In this document: positions 44,819 through 56,556 of the stretch, in pieces
Layout: every line of letters begins with the position of its first letter
Position numbering within the stretch: the stretch's first letter is position 1
Assembly: GCA_029990175.1 (NCBI GenBank)
Contig: JARKIP010000010.1
Span: 42,588,001 to 42,652,000 of the forward strand
Reading direction: 5' to 3'
Origin: Petunia secreta
Taxonomy: Eukaryota; Streptophyta; Magnoliopsida; Solanales; Solanaceae
Length of the DNA: 64,000 nt
Program-made: the position numbers and the translations under genes
Notes under the pieces: generated by a model
What the model saw: only the letters and a program-made list of their open reading frames with translations
Database searches by the model: none
What the model was told of the DNA's origin: nothing

Positions 44819-46884
44819 ATGGATGAAAATATTATTTCTTCACAGCTGGTTTCAAGTCTTATGATATCAAAAGAATCAACAAGAAACAGGGTGTTTGGTT
44901 TGAATGGGTGGAGAGAGGAAGACATCACTTATGGAGGATATGTATCAATCTGAAGGTCATGCAATGGATCATTAGCTTTCTTGATATGGCATCCAAGGTG
45001 AAAGGAAGATCCAGCAGGAGATGGAGAATTAAAGAACAAATGCACAACTTTTTTTGTTCACTCAAACACAATCAACAAGGAAGATATGTTAGCATTATTG
45101 CTGTTCAAGGCAACTACCGTCCTGTCATCATCATACCGGAAGCCAGTTTCAATGTAGATTGGTATCTGATTGTGCAGAAAATTCAGAGATTCATTAATGT
45201 CAAAAGGCAAAAGGATGTAGGGACTACAAATATTCCTTTGACATCAAAGGCAGTAGTAGGTGGAACACAAAATCCTGATTCAAAGAGTGATGCAGGGGTA
45301 TCTTTTACCGACGCTATCAAAAACATCAAATGGCACTCAAACGGGAAAGAGATGGTTGTGGAGAAGGTCACTGAAAATCGAATATCCATTGCAAAAGGCA
45401 CAAACTCTGAAAATAAGCAACTATTGGGAAGATGTATAGTAGGAAGATTTGCAGCTGATGTTAAAGAGATGCCTACTCTTGCAGATGTTCGGAGGTGGTG
45501 TGTTAATACATGGAAAGATAGCTTTGGAATTAATGTGTATGAATTGATTGATTTCTACTTTCTCTTTGAATTTCCTAATGCCAATATGGCAGAACACGTG
45601 CTAGCCGGTGAATGGAAATGGAAGCAGAATAAGCTGTCTTTAAATTGGTGGTCCCCTTCAGCATGTTGCTGGTCGTGTCAACAGGAAAGGAATTGGGGTT
45701 GGGTAAGACTGCTGGGTTTACCCCTCAATCTATGGTCGCAGGAGACTTTTAAGGCAGTTGGTGATTTTTGTGGGGGATGGATTGAAACCGAAGAGGAGAC
45801 ATCGCTCAAGAATCATATGAAGTGGGCTAGAATAAAAGTGAGAGGTGATGGGGAAAATATTCCAAGAAGCATAGAGATAGAAGATGATGGATTAGTGTAT
45901 AAAATCCCAATTTGGTGCGAGATCCCGACGATAGTCATGCCTTCACAGATGACGGAGAAGTTGGGTCAGAAGTTGATTGATGGGATGGTCCTCAATGGAG
46001 AAAATAGGTCAGCTGAAAGAAGCACTGACCCTATTTTAAAATCTTATGTTTCAGACTCTTATGTGGAAAATTTGCAAAAGAATTTTGCTGGGTCAGATCC
46101 AAGTCAAGATCAGCGGGGCCAATCTTTTGATGTATCAGGTGGGTTGGGCCAGAGCAGTTTGGACCCAATTGTGGATCCTAAATTGCTTGATATTAGTGAT
46201 TCCTTAGGTCCTGATTTGTCAATCCAAGCTTATAAAGACAAGATTGATTTTTTTGGCCCTGCTGGGCAATCTCAGATTTTGAGCCAAATCAAATCTTATA
46301 TTGATTCTTTATTGGGCCCGATAAAAATTGCTATTGAATCGGCAAAGTCTCCAACACAGGAAATTCCTCTCCCTTCCAATAATCAAACAAGAATAGGGGC
46401 TTTGTCATCTTCAATGGAGATAGTAGCATCGGAAAAGGGGGATGATGATGACATGTTAATAATTGAAGAGTGGGGTTCGGAAGAACCAATAGATGCAACA
46501 GAGGGCAATATGCAAATATCTGAAACAACGAACAAAGAGGGATGGGTTCTTGATGTCAATGTAGCAGAGCCTTTAGTCATGGAGGCTTTGGACAAAATTG
46601 AAGATGAGGAGATAGATCCTACTATTTGGGTGCACTTAAATGTGTTGAAATTGAGCAAAGAGTTCGGTGCAGAATTCATAGGCTGCGAAAAACAGGCCTA
46701 CGAATTGTATATGAAAATAGATAGCAGGAGAAAAGAACTTAGGAAGGAAGCCAAAATGGATTCAACTACCCCTAGCAGATGGAAAGGCCGACATGAATTA
46801 AAGAGCCTACAAGATTTTGGGGTGAAATTCAAGAGCAGGGGTGTTAGAGTAAAGGGGAAGGGGATTGTTTCGGGTGATCAATGA
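44819..46884 (+). pseudogene. LINE ORF1, DUF4283-type nucleic-acid-binding protein
   Basis: ATG at 44819 is in a different frame from the body; one missing base in an A run near 44828 explains this. From about 44830 the frame is open to 46884 (about 685 codons), beginning YYFFTAGFKSYDIK. RNA-binding protein needed for LINE RNP formation. An N-terminal domain (VWFEWVERGRHHLW, VDWYLIVQKIQRFI) is followed by the DUF4283 region at about 45420-45930 (GRCIVGRFAADVKEMP, WKWKQNKLSLNWWSP, GWVRLLGLPLNLW, VYKIPIWCEIP). The C-terminal third is polar and ends in a basic stretch. Apart from the first codons it is intact, notably better kept than ORF2. Confidence 0.8.
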
Positions 46885-49800
46885 AATTGAAAATTCTTTC
46901 ATGGAATGTGGGGGGTCTTAACAGGAGGAGAAAGAGGTGTGGTATCAGAAGTCTCATTAACAAATGGAAAGCTGATATCTATTGTTTTCAGGAGACTAAA
47001 TTGGAAGGAGACGTATCTAAACAAGTTAGACAAATTTGGGGAAATAGGTGGGCTGATTTTTCTTGTTTAAAGGCTAGCGGAACTAGGGGAGGTATTATGT
47101 TTTTATGGGATAGTAGAGAATGGGAAGGGGAAGTGGTGGCCAAAGGTGCTTTTATGCTCCAACCGATAGAAATGAGAGGGAGGAGGTTTGGGAGGAATTA
47201 GGAGCAGCCAGGGGTCTTTGTTCTAGTATGTGGATGACTTGCGGAGATTTTAATACAGCCAGGTACTCGGCAGAGAAGAAAAATTGCAACAGAATTAGTA
47301 GATCCATGAGGGAATTCAACGACTTCATAGAGGATATGCAGTTGGCAGATAATCATCTAAAGGGAGGCAAGTACACTTGGTCAAGAGGGAGACTCCACGC
47401 AGTAGCATCCAGGATTGACAGATTCTTGCTATCTATGGAGTGGGATGATTATTTTAAGAACATCAAACAAACTCTTCTTTCTAGAGTTTTATCTGATCAT
47501 AGACCTATTATGCTGCAATGTGGGAGTTGGGACAAAAATAAATCCTATTTCAAATTTGAAGCTTGGTGGCTGGAAACTGAAAATTTCTTGGAAAGAGTGA
47601 GAAACTGGTGGGAAAGCTTTGTTGTAGAAGGCAGGCCTGATTATATATTGGCATCCAAATTAAGAGCTTTGAAGGCGGAATTGAATGAGTAGAATTCTAA
47701 GAATGCAACTAGTTTGGCATCACAAAAGAATACAATTCTAGAGCAAATTGTCAGCTTGGACACAGAATAGGAAACAAGGAATCTAAATGAAGCAGAGGCT
47801 GCACATTTGTTTAATTTAAAAGTGCAATTTGAGCAAATTGGTCAACATGAAGAAACAGCGTGGAGACAGAGATCAAGGGTGTTGTGGCTGAAAGGGGGGA
47901 TAAAAATACCAAATTTTTTCACAAGACAGCAAATGCAAATAGGAGATACAACTCTATTGATCATCTTATGATACAAGGGGAGATGAATGAAGAACCTGAG
48001 GAGATTAAGAGACATGTTGTAGATTTCTACAAGAATTTATTCACTGAAGATGAAGCCGGGAGACCTACTTTTTCTATGCCTCATGGTCCTAGAATAACTG
48101 AAGAAGAGAAAGCTGCACTTGAAAGCCCTTTCACTGAGACTGAGGTTCTATTTACTATCAAACAGTGTGCTACTGACAAGGCTCCTGGACCCGATGGTTT
48201 TAACATTGGTTTTTTAATTCATTGCTGGGAAGTTTTGAAGGGGGATGTGATGGCTATATTTCACAACTTTCATACTCAAGAGATGTTTGAAAAGAGTTTT
48301 AATGCAACTTTCATTGCATTAATTCCAAAGAAAAATGAAGCCAAAGAAATGAAGGACTTCAGGCCGATTAGTTTGATTGGCAGCATCTATAAAATTATAT
48401 CCAAAGTTTTGACCGAGAGACTGAAAAGAGTCATTCCAAAGCTGGTTGATAGACATCAAATGGCGTTCATCAAAGGTAGACAAATTATGGATGCAGTGTT
48501 AGTTGCCAATGAATGCATAGACTCCAGAATAAGGTCAAAAAAACCTGAGATTTTATGTAAGCTGGATATAGAAAAAGCATATGACCATGTGAACTAGAGC
48601 TTTTTACTAGGGATATTGCACAACATGGGTTTTGGAACCAAATGGATCAACTGGATTAAATTCTGTGTGTCCACAATTAAATTCTCAGTTTTGGTCAATC
48701 GAAGTCCGAAAGGTTTTTTCCCTTCTCATCGAGGTTTGAGACAGGGTGACCCCCTATCTCCTTTTCTATTTCTACTAGTGATGGAAGGACTCAACAACAT
48801 GTTAAGGGAGGCAAATTTGAAAGGTTGGATCAGGGGTTTTCAAGTTGCAAAAAGAGGAGGAGCAGCCATGGAGGTGACACATCTTATGTATGCAGATGAT
48901 ACATTAATCTTATGTGATGCAGACGAGGGACAACTTAAGTACCTGAGGGTTATTCTAGTAACCTATGAGGCTTTATCTGGACTTCACGTCAATTGGAATA
49001 AAAGCTTTATATATCCGGTTAATGATGTGCCAGAAATTCTTGATTTGGCTGACATTTTGGGTGGAGAGGTAGGTCAATTGCCTACCATTTATTTAGGCAT
49101 GCCTCTGGCAGCTAGGAGCAAATCTAAAGCTATTTGGAGAGGGGTTCTGGAGAAGTGTGAAAAAGGTTGTTTAGATGGAACAATCAATACTTGTCTTTAG
49201 GTGGAAGATTAGTTCTTATTAACAGTGTTTTGGATGCGTTGCCTACTTATATGATGTCGTTATATCCTGTTCCATCCAGCATCCTCAACAAACTGGATTC
49301 TTTGAGAAGAAAGTTTTTGTGGCAGGGCAACAAAGAGAAGAAAAGTTTTAACCTGGTAAATTAAACAGTCATCAAGATTAAGAAGGAAGGTGGTCTGGGA
49401 ATTAAGAATTTGGAGCAGCAAAATAATAGTCTTCTCTTAAAATGGCTATGGAGATATAACTTTGAACCTCAAGCTTTGTGGAAAGAAGCTATTTTTGAAA
49501 AATATGGTGGCGAGGGGAGTTGGACTACTAAATCAGTTTCATCTACCTATGGAGTTAGTCTTTGGAGATCTATCCGGAATTGTTGGCCTCACTTTTACAA
49601 TAACATTAAATTCGAAGTAGGGAATGGTAGAACAATATCCTTTTGGAATGATAGATGGTTGGGCCAGACGTCTCTAAAGACTTTATTCTCAGATATTCAT
49701 GCTCTTAATCAACAACAGGAAGCAAGTATTCATGAGGTTTGGTCTTCATATGGATGGAACTTGACATTTAAGATAGAGTTATATGATTGGGAAATTCCCA

Positions 49801-50438
49801 CTGAATTTTTTAAATGTTTGGAGTAGTTCAAGGGCCTAGAGGGTTTTCCTGACAGTCTTTGGTGGTTGGGGCACAAAGATGGAAAATTTTCTGTCAAGGG
49901 AGCTTATTCCAGTTTCAATCAGCCTGTTCAATTAACTAAGTGGTCGTGGAAACATATTTGGAGAGTCAGAATTCCATACAAGGTAAATTGTTTTGTCTGG
50001 TTGGTTGCAAAAGGGGCAGTTCTGACTCAGAACAATCTCACGAAGAGGGGCATTCACTTGTGCTTCAGATGTTATCTTTGCGGTAAGGCTGCAGAGACAA
50101 TAGACCATCTTTTCCTACATTGTGTCATCACTGATCAGTTGTGGAAGCTGTTTATTAATTTGAAAGGAATTTGTTGGACTATGCCTAAGTCACCAGCTGA
50201 AGTTCTTGAGTGCTGGAACAGTTTTAGTGGAGATACTACTCAAAAGAGAAGATGGAAAATTGTCCCTGGATGCATATGGTGGTCTATCTGGAAAGAGAGA
50301 AATTCTAGATGTTTCGAAAGCAAGGAAAGTCCTGTGCAAAAGATCAAGATGAACTCTCTAAGTTTATTTCTTTTTTGGTGTAAAGAGGAAGTCATAGATG
50401 ATATAGATACATTTCTAGAGGTTTTTGGTTCCCTGTAA
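46881..50438 (+). pseudogene. LINE ORF2: endonuclease, reverse transcriptase, zf-RVT
   Basis: ATG at 46881 overlaps the ORF1 stop by ATGA. Endonuclease (APE type): LSWNVGGLNRRRKR, FQETKLEG, TCGDFNTA and the catalytic SDHRPIML (47487-47510). RT: DKAPGPDGFNIGF, KDFRPISLIGSIYKI, KLDIEKAYDHV, RQGDPLSPFLFLLVMEGL and MYADDTLIL (48886-48912). The C-terminal zinc finger (zf-RVT) is at 49866-50438 with CFRCYLCG and ETIDHLFLHC. Defects: frameshifts near 47190, in the G6 run at 47894 and near 49180; stops at 47690, 47768, 48595, 49362 and 49824. Three of the stops (47690, 48595, 47768) look like TGG or CAG changed to TAG, i.e. single transitions. Confidence 0.9.
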
Positions 50439-50824
50439 GAATTTAGGGCCTTCTAGTTTTGCTTTTCAATGTAAATGGCTTTGCACAGCCTTAGTCCATT
50501 GGTTTCTTCTAATATATTAACATGTTAACAACCTCAAAAAAAAAAAAAAAAAAATGAAAAAAAAAGAGAAGTATGAGAAGGCAGAGGCAGGCGAGCAGAA
50601 GTTATTATAAATAATGCTTTAAGTTCTCGAACTCCACCTAGTCACTTAGAAAGAAGATGAGATTGATTTTTATGAGTCAGAGGAAGAAGATATTGGAGAC
50701 TATAATTCTAGTGATAACAATGAGAATTACTCCATTGAGAATGATGGTTTAGATGTATATGATTAAATGAGTGATTAGGAGCGGATGGTTTTGACTTCTC
50801 ATAGACTTCTAATTCATCAAAAGT

Positions 50825-50827
<3 letters not shown>

Positions 50828-50876
<49 letters not shown>
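50828..50876. repeat. (AT)n microsatellite
   Basis: About 49 bp of alternating A and T, 270 bp after the LINE tail. Confidence 0.95.
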
Positions 50877-50878
<2 letters not shown>

Positions 50879-50972
50879 TTTCTTCATATTGAAAATACTG
50901 AAGCCCACGCTTTTTGTGCGTTAGCCCCAACAGGTCCTTATCGCTTTTTTGCGCTTCTAGCTTTTCACCCCC

Positions 50973-50974
<2 letters not shown>

Positions 50975-51008
<34 letters not shown>
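50975..51008. repeat. C34 homopolymer
   Basis: 34 consecutive C, preceded by CACCCCCAA. Such runs are prone to length error in sequencing. Confidence 0.9.
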
Positions 51009-51009
<1 letters not shown>

Positions 51010-52116
51010 TTTCAAGGAAAAGAAAAGATCCTATTTCATTTGGCATTAATTATGACCCACTCATTTACTTTATCCCAAAAAAAGAAGAAAGATCCGCTCA
51101 TTTAAAGTTTGCCAGTGTTATTAAAAGCCATCGCTTTGTCACTTGAAGTGGTGCTAAGCAAGGGGTGAAGTCATATGCTTGATAGAAGTGTGCACTTCAA
51201 ACAATGATGCACAAAGTGGTTACAACGAGAAGCTGTGCATTTTTTGAATCTCAACTTTGAGAAGTTGGATCGATATTGGCATTTTTGTATATTGTTTAAT
51301 TTATTAATTGCAACTCGTCATTATAGTACTAAATTCATGTAAATTTGCTACTTTTTGATGTCGTGAATTGTGTCCACTTCAGAAAAACGTGCACTTCTCA
51401 CTTTTGGCTTGATATCCCATGGATTTTGTTACTTCTTCCGGTTTTCGCTATTAAAAAACAGCATTTTGCACATGTCAATGTAGTCGTATGTAAAACAAGA
51501 GGAATATCATAATGAAACCAAAAAGTATCTTGTTAAGTATTATGAATTACTCCCTCCGCCCCAATTTATGTAAAATGTGTTGCTATTTCGGGAGTCGAAC
51601 AGTTTTGTCATGACTATGATTTTCTCAAACAATTTTTTAATTTTTTAAAGTAATAACTTGTTGACTTTTTGTACTTTTCATGTAGTTTTCAAGTATGTGA
51701 ATTTGATTTGAAACAATTGATAGAGTGAACTACAAAGAGGCAAAACACGTTATTTGAGTTTGAGAGTTAGTAAAGGGCTTCCTTGTTTCCAAAGCATCTA
51801 GTGGACAGGTCTTAGTAGCTCAGGGACCCAGTTTCGTCAATATCTCATTGCCATGTGGGGATGTGTTCAGTGTATTTGAATTATTATAAGTGTCGATCTA
51901 ATAAAGCATTGACCGGTTTGTTTGACTCTCTAGCTTTGGTTTCATTGCCTTTGATTTTTCCGTTGTTTGTATTAATACGCATGGTTTGCAGGGCTGCCAT
52001 GTGTGTTTTCACCAAAGTTGATAGAAATTTATTTCCTTCTCAGTTTTTAAGAAATCGATGACTCATTGGAGTATTATTATACAGTTGCAATAATTAGTTA
52101 TGTTCTTTCTTTGCAG

Positions 52117-52631
52117 AACTTCAGAGATTCAAAGAAATTGAAAAAGAAGAGTTTACCTTTCAGTTCACTTCAGGTGGCGGAGATTTTCCAGGACCTAGTA
52201 CATCTCAGCAGTCACAATCTGGGGATGGTATGCCACACTCGTATAATTCCTTGGAATCCGAGGGTCTCTTCAGACAGAAAATTGAAGCTGAAGTTGAGTA
52301 TTTGACTATATCAAGAGCAGTCGAAAAGTTGAAAGTTGCAGCAGTTGAACAAGTTACCCTTTTGGAAGAACAAAAGAAATTAGCTTCAGAACAAGCACAG
52401 ATTGTGAAAAAGCTTGGAGATGCCAAATCAAAAGCTGCAACGCTTAAAACACAAGCTAAGAAGCTGGAAAATTGCTGTGAAGATATCATGACTACCGATG
52501 AAATGCTAAAGCTGCAGAAGAGAGTCTGTAAGTACAGCACCTGTTTTATAATACAGTTGGTATTGCTGGTTGTCTTTGGGCTGTTCCTCTTGCAGATGGC
52601 GCCCGATTATGCTGAAGTTGTGCCCACGTAG
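52117..52631 (+). CDS. WIP: WIP gene last exon: coiled coil, membrane anchor and KASH tail
   Basis: Fully open, 171 codons plus the split codon. An N-terminal linker rich in Ser/Gln/Gly is followed by LFRQKIEAEVEYLTISRAVEKL and a long heptad-rich helix (EEQKKLASEQAQIVKKLG) that would bind partner coiled-coil proteins. The segment KLQKRVCK precedes a single membrane helix (CFIIQLVLLVVFGLFLLQM), and the protein ends with about ten lumenal residues finishing VVPT. A C-terminal X-V-P-T after one membrane helix is the plant KASH signature, which binds SUN proteins between the two nuclear membranes. Start is set by the AG at 52115-52116; the stop is TAG 52629-52631. Its intactness contrasts with the broken exon upstream. 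Confidence 0.85.
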
Positions 52632-53924
52632 CTTCAAGAAGTGATCTTTTGCTTACATTTTTGTGTGCTGTTAACATCACTGAGCAATGCTGAATGTTAT
52701 TTTGTTCCTTTTAGATGTTTGTAGATAGATGGAACCACCGGGTGATCATTTTTGGCAAGTTGCTATTAAATTTTTAGCGACAAACATAGAAGGTATTCTG
52801 TTTGCTAGTAAGCTGAGATGTTGATGGTACTGATCATTGGGTAATTATGGAGTTGCATAGGTTGTAAGGTCCTTAAAATTTTCTTAAAATATCCGGACAA
52901 ACGATGTCATTATAGAGGTCTAATGGTATATCTTTTTCTCTTTTCTGTTTTTCCGTCTTCGTCTAGTTTTATTTTTATTTAATTATTTTTTCCGGAAAGA
53001 GATGTTGCGGTGCATAATTTTTTGAATAAGCTTTATCTTATTCAACTCATTTAAAACCTAGTCATTGCATTTCTTTTACTAGCTCGCGCCTTGCTTTATT
53101 ACTTTCTCTTATTGGTAATTGCAAAAGTACACAACAGAACCCCATTACACGTGAATGAAAAACATTACACAGACAAATCATTGGTAGGCAAGCTTTAAGG
53201 CCCTTCTCTTTACTTTGCTATTGCCTTATCCTTATTCCTCTGTTTCTTCTCGGGGATTAAATCATTTTTATAAAATAAAAAAGATTAAAGTACGATACAC
53301 TGGCAGTGTAGTATTATTTTGTTCTAGTATCGTGCTCTCTTTTTCTTTTCCAAGTTACAGTAAATGCTCATTACAAATGATTACCGGTAATAGTAATCTG
53401 AGTATGGAGATATCTTTTGACTCTATGTAGAACTTTACTATATGTTTAAAAAGTAAAGGGGAGTTTTCAAAATTAGCCAGTCCATACTAAAATATAACTC
53501 CATCATGGTCCAAAAAGTAGAAACTTTTTAAAATTTACAATATCAAAGAAGTACTAAGAGCTATTGAAGAAGGTATCTTAGAATCAATAATAGAAGAAAA
53601 TGAAAGACCAGTTAAGAACATAAAGTTCATTAGTATTTTATCACTAGAAATCTCGTAGTTCTTTTTTGCTTAAAGAGTAACATGCTAGTAGTGAATAATG
53701 ATCATCGCATGGTACTCATGAGTACCTACAATGAGTGCCTTTGAGTATCCAGAAAATACCAAAAAAACTAAAGTGTGCAATTATCATATTAAGCGAGGCA
53801 GCCTAAATTAGACTGGGGAGAGTAACAAAGGCAAATAAGACAGTGTTGCCTTCATTAAGGTCACGAGAATGTGGGCAGAAAACAGTTGGGACTGCTTTGC
53901 TACTTTTCAATTAACCTTTTTTTT
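52632..53924. other. WIP 3' UTR and intergenic stretch
   Basis: The first ~350 bp are probably 3' UTR. The rest is AT-rich with no gene recognised. Confidence 0.5.
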
Positions 53925-54955
53925 TTTTTTGGGAGATTTACAAATATATACAATCCATACAGAAAAATTACAAAAAATACCAACATTATTCCATTTTACA
54001 AAAATACCAATATTTTTTACACATTATATACAAAAATCAACAAAACTAATAAATTAGGGTTCTTCCTTCTTCCTACTGCCCCTCTCCCCCCCCCCCCCCA
54101 ACTGCTACCACCCCAAGCGGCGGCGGCGCCTAGTCACCGCTGGCTGCCGCCGGCCGCCGCCATCCACCACCAGTTTTTTTTTTTTTAATCTAAAAAATGA
54201 AATACACATATAAACATTGATTTTTTTTTTTTTGAAATTAAAGTTAGAAAATACATATAAGCAAAAATACATGTAAATACACAAAAAATTGTGTTATACA
54301 TACACTAAACACACACATACATACACGAATCTACAGATCTACAAACGAAACATACAAATTTATGTGTTTGACATTTATTACTTGACATACACAAAAAAAT
54401 ACATACAAAAAATACAAATCGATGCTCGGATATACACGTTCATACAGTGATATACACTTACATACACTTGTGTGCTGAAAATTATTACATGTATATACAC
54501 GAATATACAAATACATACACTTGCAGATCTGAATTTGAATGTGTATATTCAAATGCAAAAAAGAAGAAAGAGAAGCATATCTGAACTTGTATTAACAAAA
54601 TACATGTGTATACATAAAAATATACACATATACACGTACAAAATGAAAAAAAAAAAAGAAAAAAGAAAAAAGAGAAAGAAGAGCAGATCTGCTCCAATTG
54701 CCGTGGTGGAGCCACGCAGCGGCAGAGGCACGGGGGAGGGGGTGACGACGGGAGGGTGGAGTGGGTGGGTGGAGGAGAGGAGAGAAAGAGATAGGTAGAA
54801 GTTAGGGTTTTGGGTAGAGGGAAGAAAGGAAATGAAAAATTGTATATTTTGTAAAATGTGAAAAAGTGTTGGTATATAGGGTAATTATTTAAAACTATCG
54901 GTATTTTTTGTAATTAAGTGGTTTAGTATGTCAATTAGCGTAAAAATATCTTTTT
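53925..54955. mobile_element. probable MULE-like non-autonomous element with long inverted ends
   Basis: The left ~130 bp (TTACAAAAAATACCAACATT..., ending in ATTAGGGTTCTTCC) is an imperfect inverted match of the right ~130 bp (complement: TTACAAAAAATACCGATAG... then AAAACCCTAACTTCTACC). The interior has a C-run, a GCC/GGC-rich block (54115-54165) and a long A/C-rich stretch of ATACA words (54200-54640). No transposase. A target duplication was not resolved because both flanks are T-rich. Confidence 0.5.
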
Positions 54956-56556
54956 TTTTTCATGGTATAAACGTATTTACAAAATTAAATTAATTCAAAG
55001 CGAATTATCCATTATGCATGAGGAAGTATTTTAGAAGATAGAGTAACTTAGGTGTAAAAAGTTTTTACAAATGGTCAACGCATAAACTTAAATTCATTAC
55101 AGAAAACAGTCAAAATTAAATAAAAAGGACATCAACTTCATTTCTGTGCATAACAAACGCACATATCTTGTCCATTCTCGCAAATGTCATCATACAAAAT
55201 GACAAATCCTACGTGCCATCTTTTCTTTTCTCACCAAATACAATCCTAACACTACTTTTTCTTTGTTGTTTCAAGAATATTTCATGCTTCTCTCAACACT
55301 TTTTACTTTGGGCAAGCTATTTAATCAAAATTTCAACGGTGTTTCATTCTTCTTTATTTTCTTATTTGTTCGCTTTGAAAAGTGTGAGATGTTTTATATT
55401 TAAACATAATTTAATGTTAAACTTATTATGTTAACCATAATAAGAATATTTTTTAGAAAAAAGTTTTGCATCTCTAAGACCATAACTGTAATTTCACAAA
55501 TAATATAGTATGTCCAAAACAACAAATTTTAAAAATCTTCATTTCTTTTTTAACTCTAGAGAATTTACTTAAAAATCGAATTTGGATCTAGTACCTTTGT
55601 GGTTTTCTTGACTTTCTATTTTTTATACTTTCTTCTTCTCTGTTCTTATTTATTTAGTATTTGTTTCTAAAATCAGGCCTGATGACTAATCTCCATTCTG
55701 GACCTCCACTACCAACCAGTTGAATTTTTCCCATGATCTCATGTTTATTAAACATTATTAATGATAATTTCGGTGACCAAACATTATTCAATTATTCGAT
55801 GGAAAGTAAAAGAAACATACACAAAGAAAATCCTTGAAGTCACTATATTCTGACAAAAATTGTGTGCCGCGAAGAAAGCTAGTTTTCTGATTTCTTTGGT
55901 TAAACTCCAAAGGAATAAGTACTTAAGAAGAATTAACCATAATGCTATCAAAGTACTTGTGGGAGTATAGCTCCTGTAAAATATTACTAGTACATGTATT
56001 CATGTTATTTATCTAAGGCTAAAGTTACATTTGAATCCCCTTCATTGAGAAATTATATTGACGACGCACATAAGGTATAATAACTTTTTCAACATTTATA
56101 TAGGTTGTTGCATATCTTTAACATTAGGGAAGTTTGAGTATAGTGGCAAAAGCGATCAATTTTTTTTAATAAAGTCGCAAGTTTGAATATGTACCAAATT
56201 TGACATTTTGCATGATTTTGATTTCCTTTGCTAGAATTTCTTACTATGCCAGACCTTCTAATTGTAGCAGCATCATGCTTCCCATGAAGAAATTAAAACA
56301 GGCCACAAAGTGAAGCCATACTTGAAGAAGATCCCATTAAGGAGATGCAAACAAACAAAACAGGAGGGAACCACAATGGTTCTTGACAATGTAATTTCAC
56401 TATTGGAAGGTAAAGACTAGTTAAAAGTGAATTATCAACACGCAAAATGTTACTTAGTATAGTAGTAGTTGTTGTTTCCAAACCAACTAGAAGAGAGTTA
56501 GGTGAATTTCAACTGACTGAAAAAATCATCCCACCTTAAAAAGAAGAATAAGAAAC
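54956..56556. other. intergenic stretch and 3' flank of the zinc-finger gene
   Basis: AT-rich, only short frames. The last few hundred bases before 56557 probably include the 3' UTR of the minus-strand gene. Confidence 0.5.

Larger units (their letters stand above)
44806..50554 (+). mobile_element. L1-type LINE, nearly full length, inactive
   Basis: About 5.75 kb: very short 5' UTR, ORF1, ORF2 (endonuclease, RT, zinc-finger C-terminus), 3' UTR and A19 tail (50536-50554). A possible target duplication of A-rich sequence ending GA (44794-44804 and 50557-50567) is weak because of its low complexity. It sits in the WIP intron in sense orientation. Confidence 0.88.
42303..52116 (+). other. 9.8-kb WIP intron hosting a LINE
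   Basis: GT at 42303 and AG at 52115-52116 join the codon AGA-G|AA exactly and keep the frame. The 5' part (42303-44805) is T-rich and non-coding. The LINE fills 44806-50554. The 3' part (50555-52116) has an (AT)n tract, a C34 run and a truncated Stowaway-like end. Confidence 0.75.

Noticed and set aside
50590..50770. Acidic Asp/Ser/Asn-rich frame after the LINE, like a transposase N-terminus
   Set aside because: Short, interrupted by stops and with no recognisable domain beyond acidic composition.
51114..51465. Complete hAT-like element starting CAGTGTTATTAAAAGCC
   Set aside because: A plausible left end, but the proposed right end (CGCTATTAAAAAACAGC) is a poor match and no 8-bp duplication was found.
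54472..54798. 108-codon frame with a Lys/Arg-rich centre
   Set aside because: Lies in the repetitive core and right inverted end of the probable MULE-like element; low complexity, no domain.
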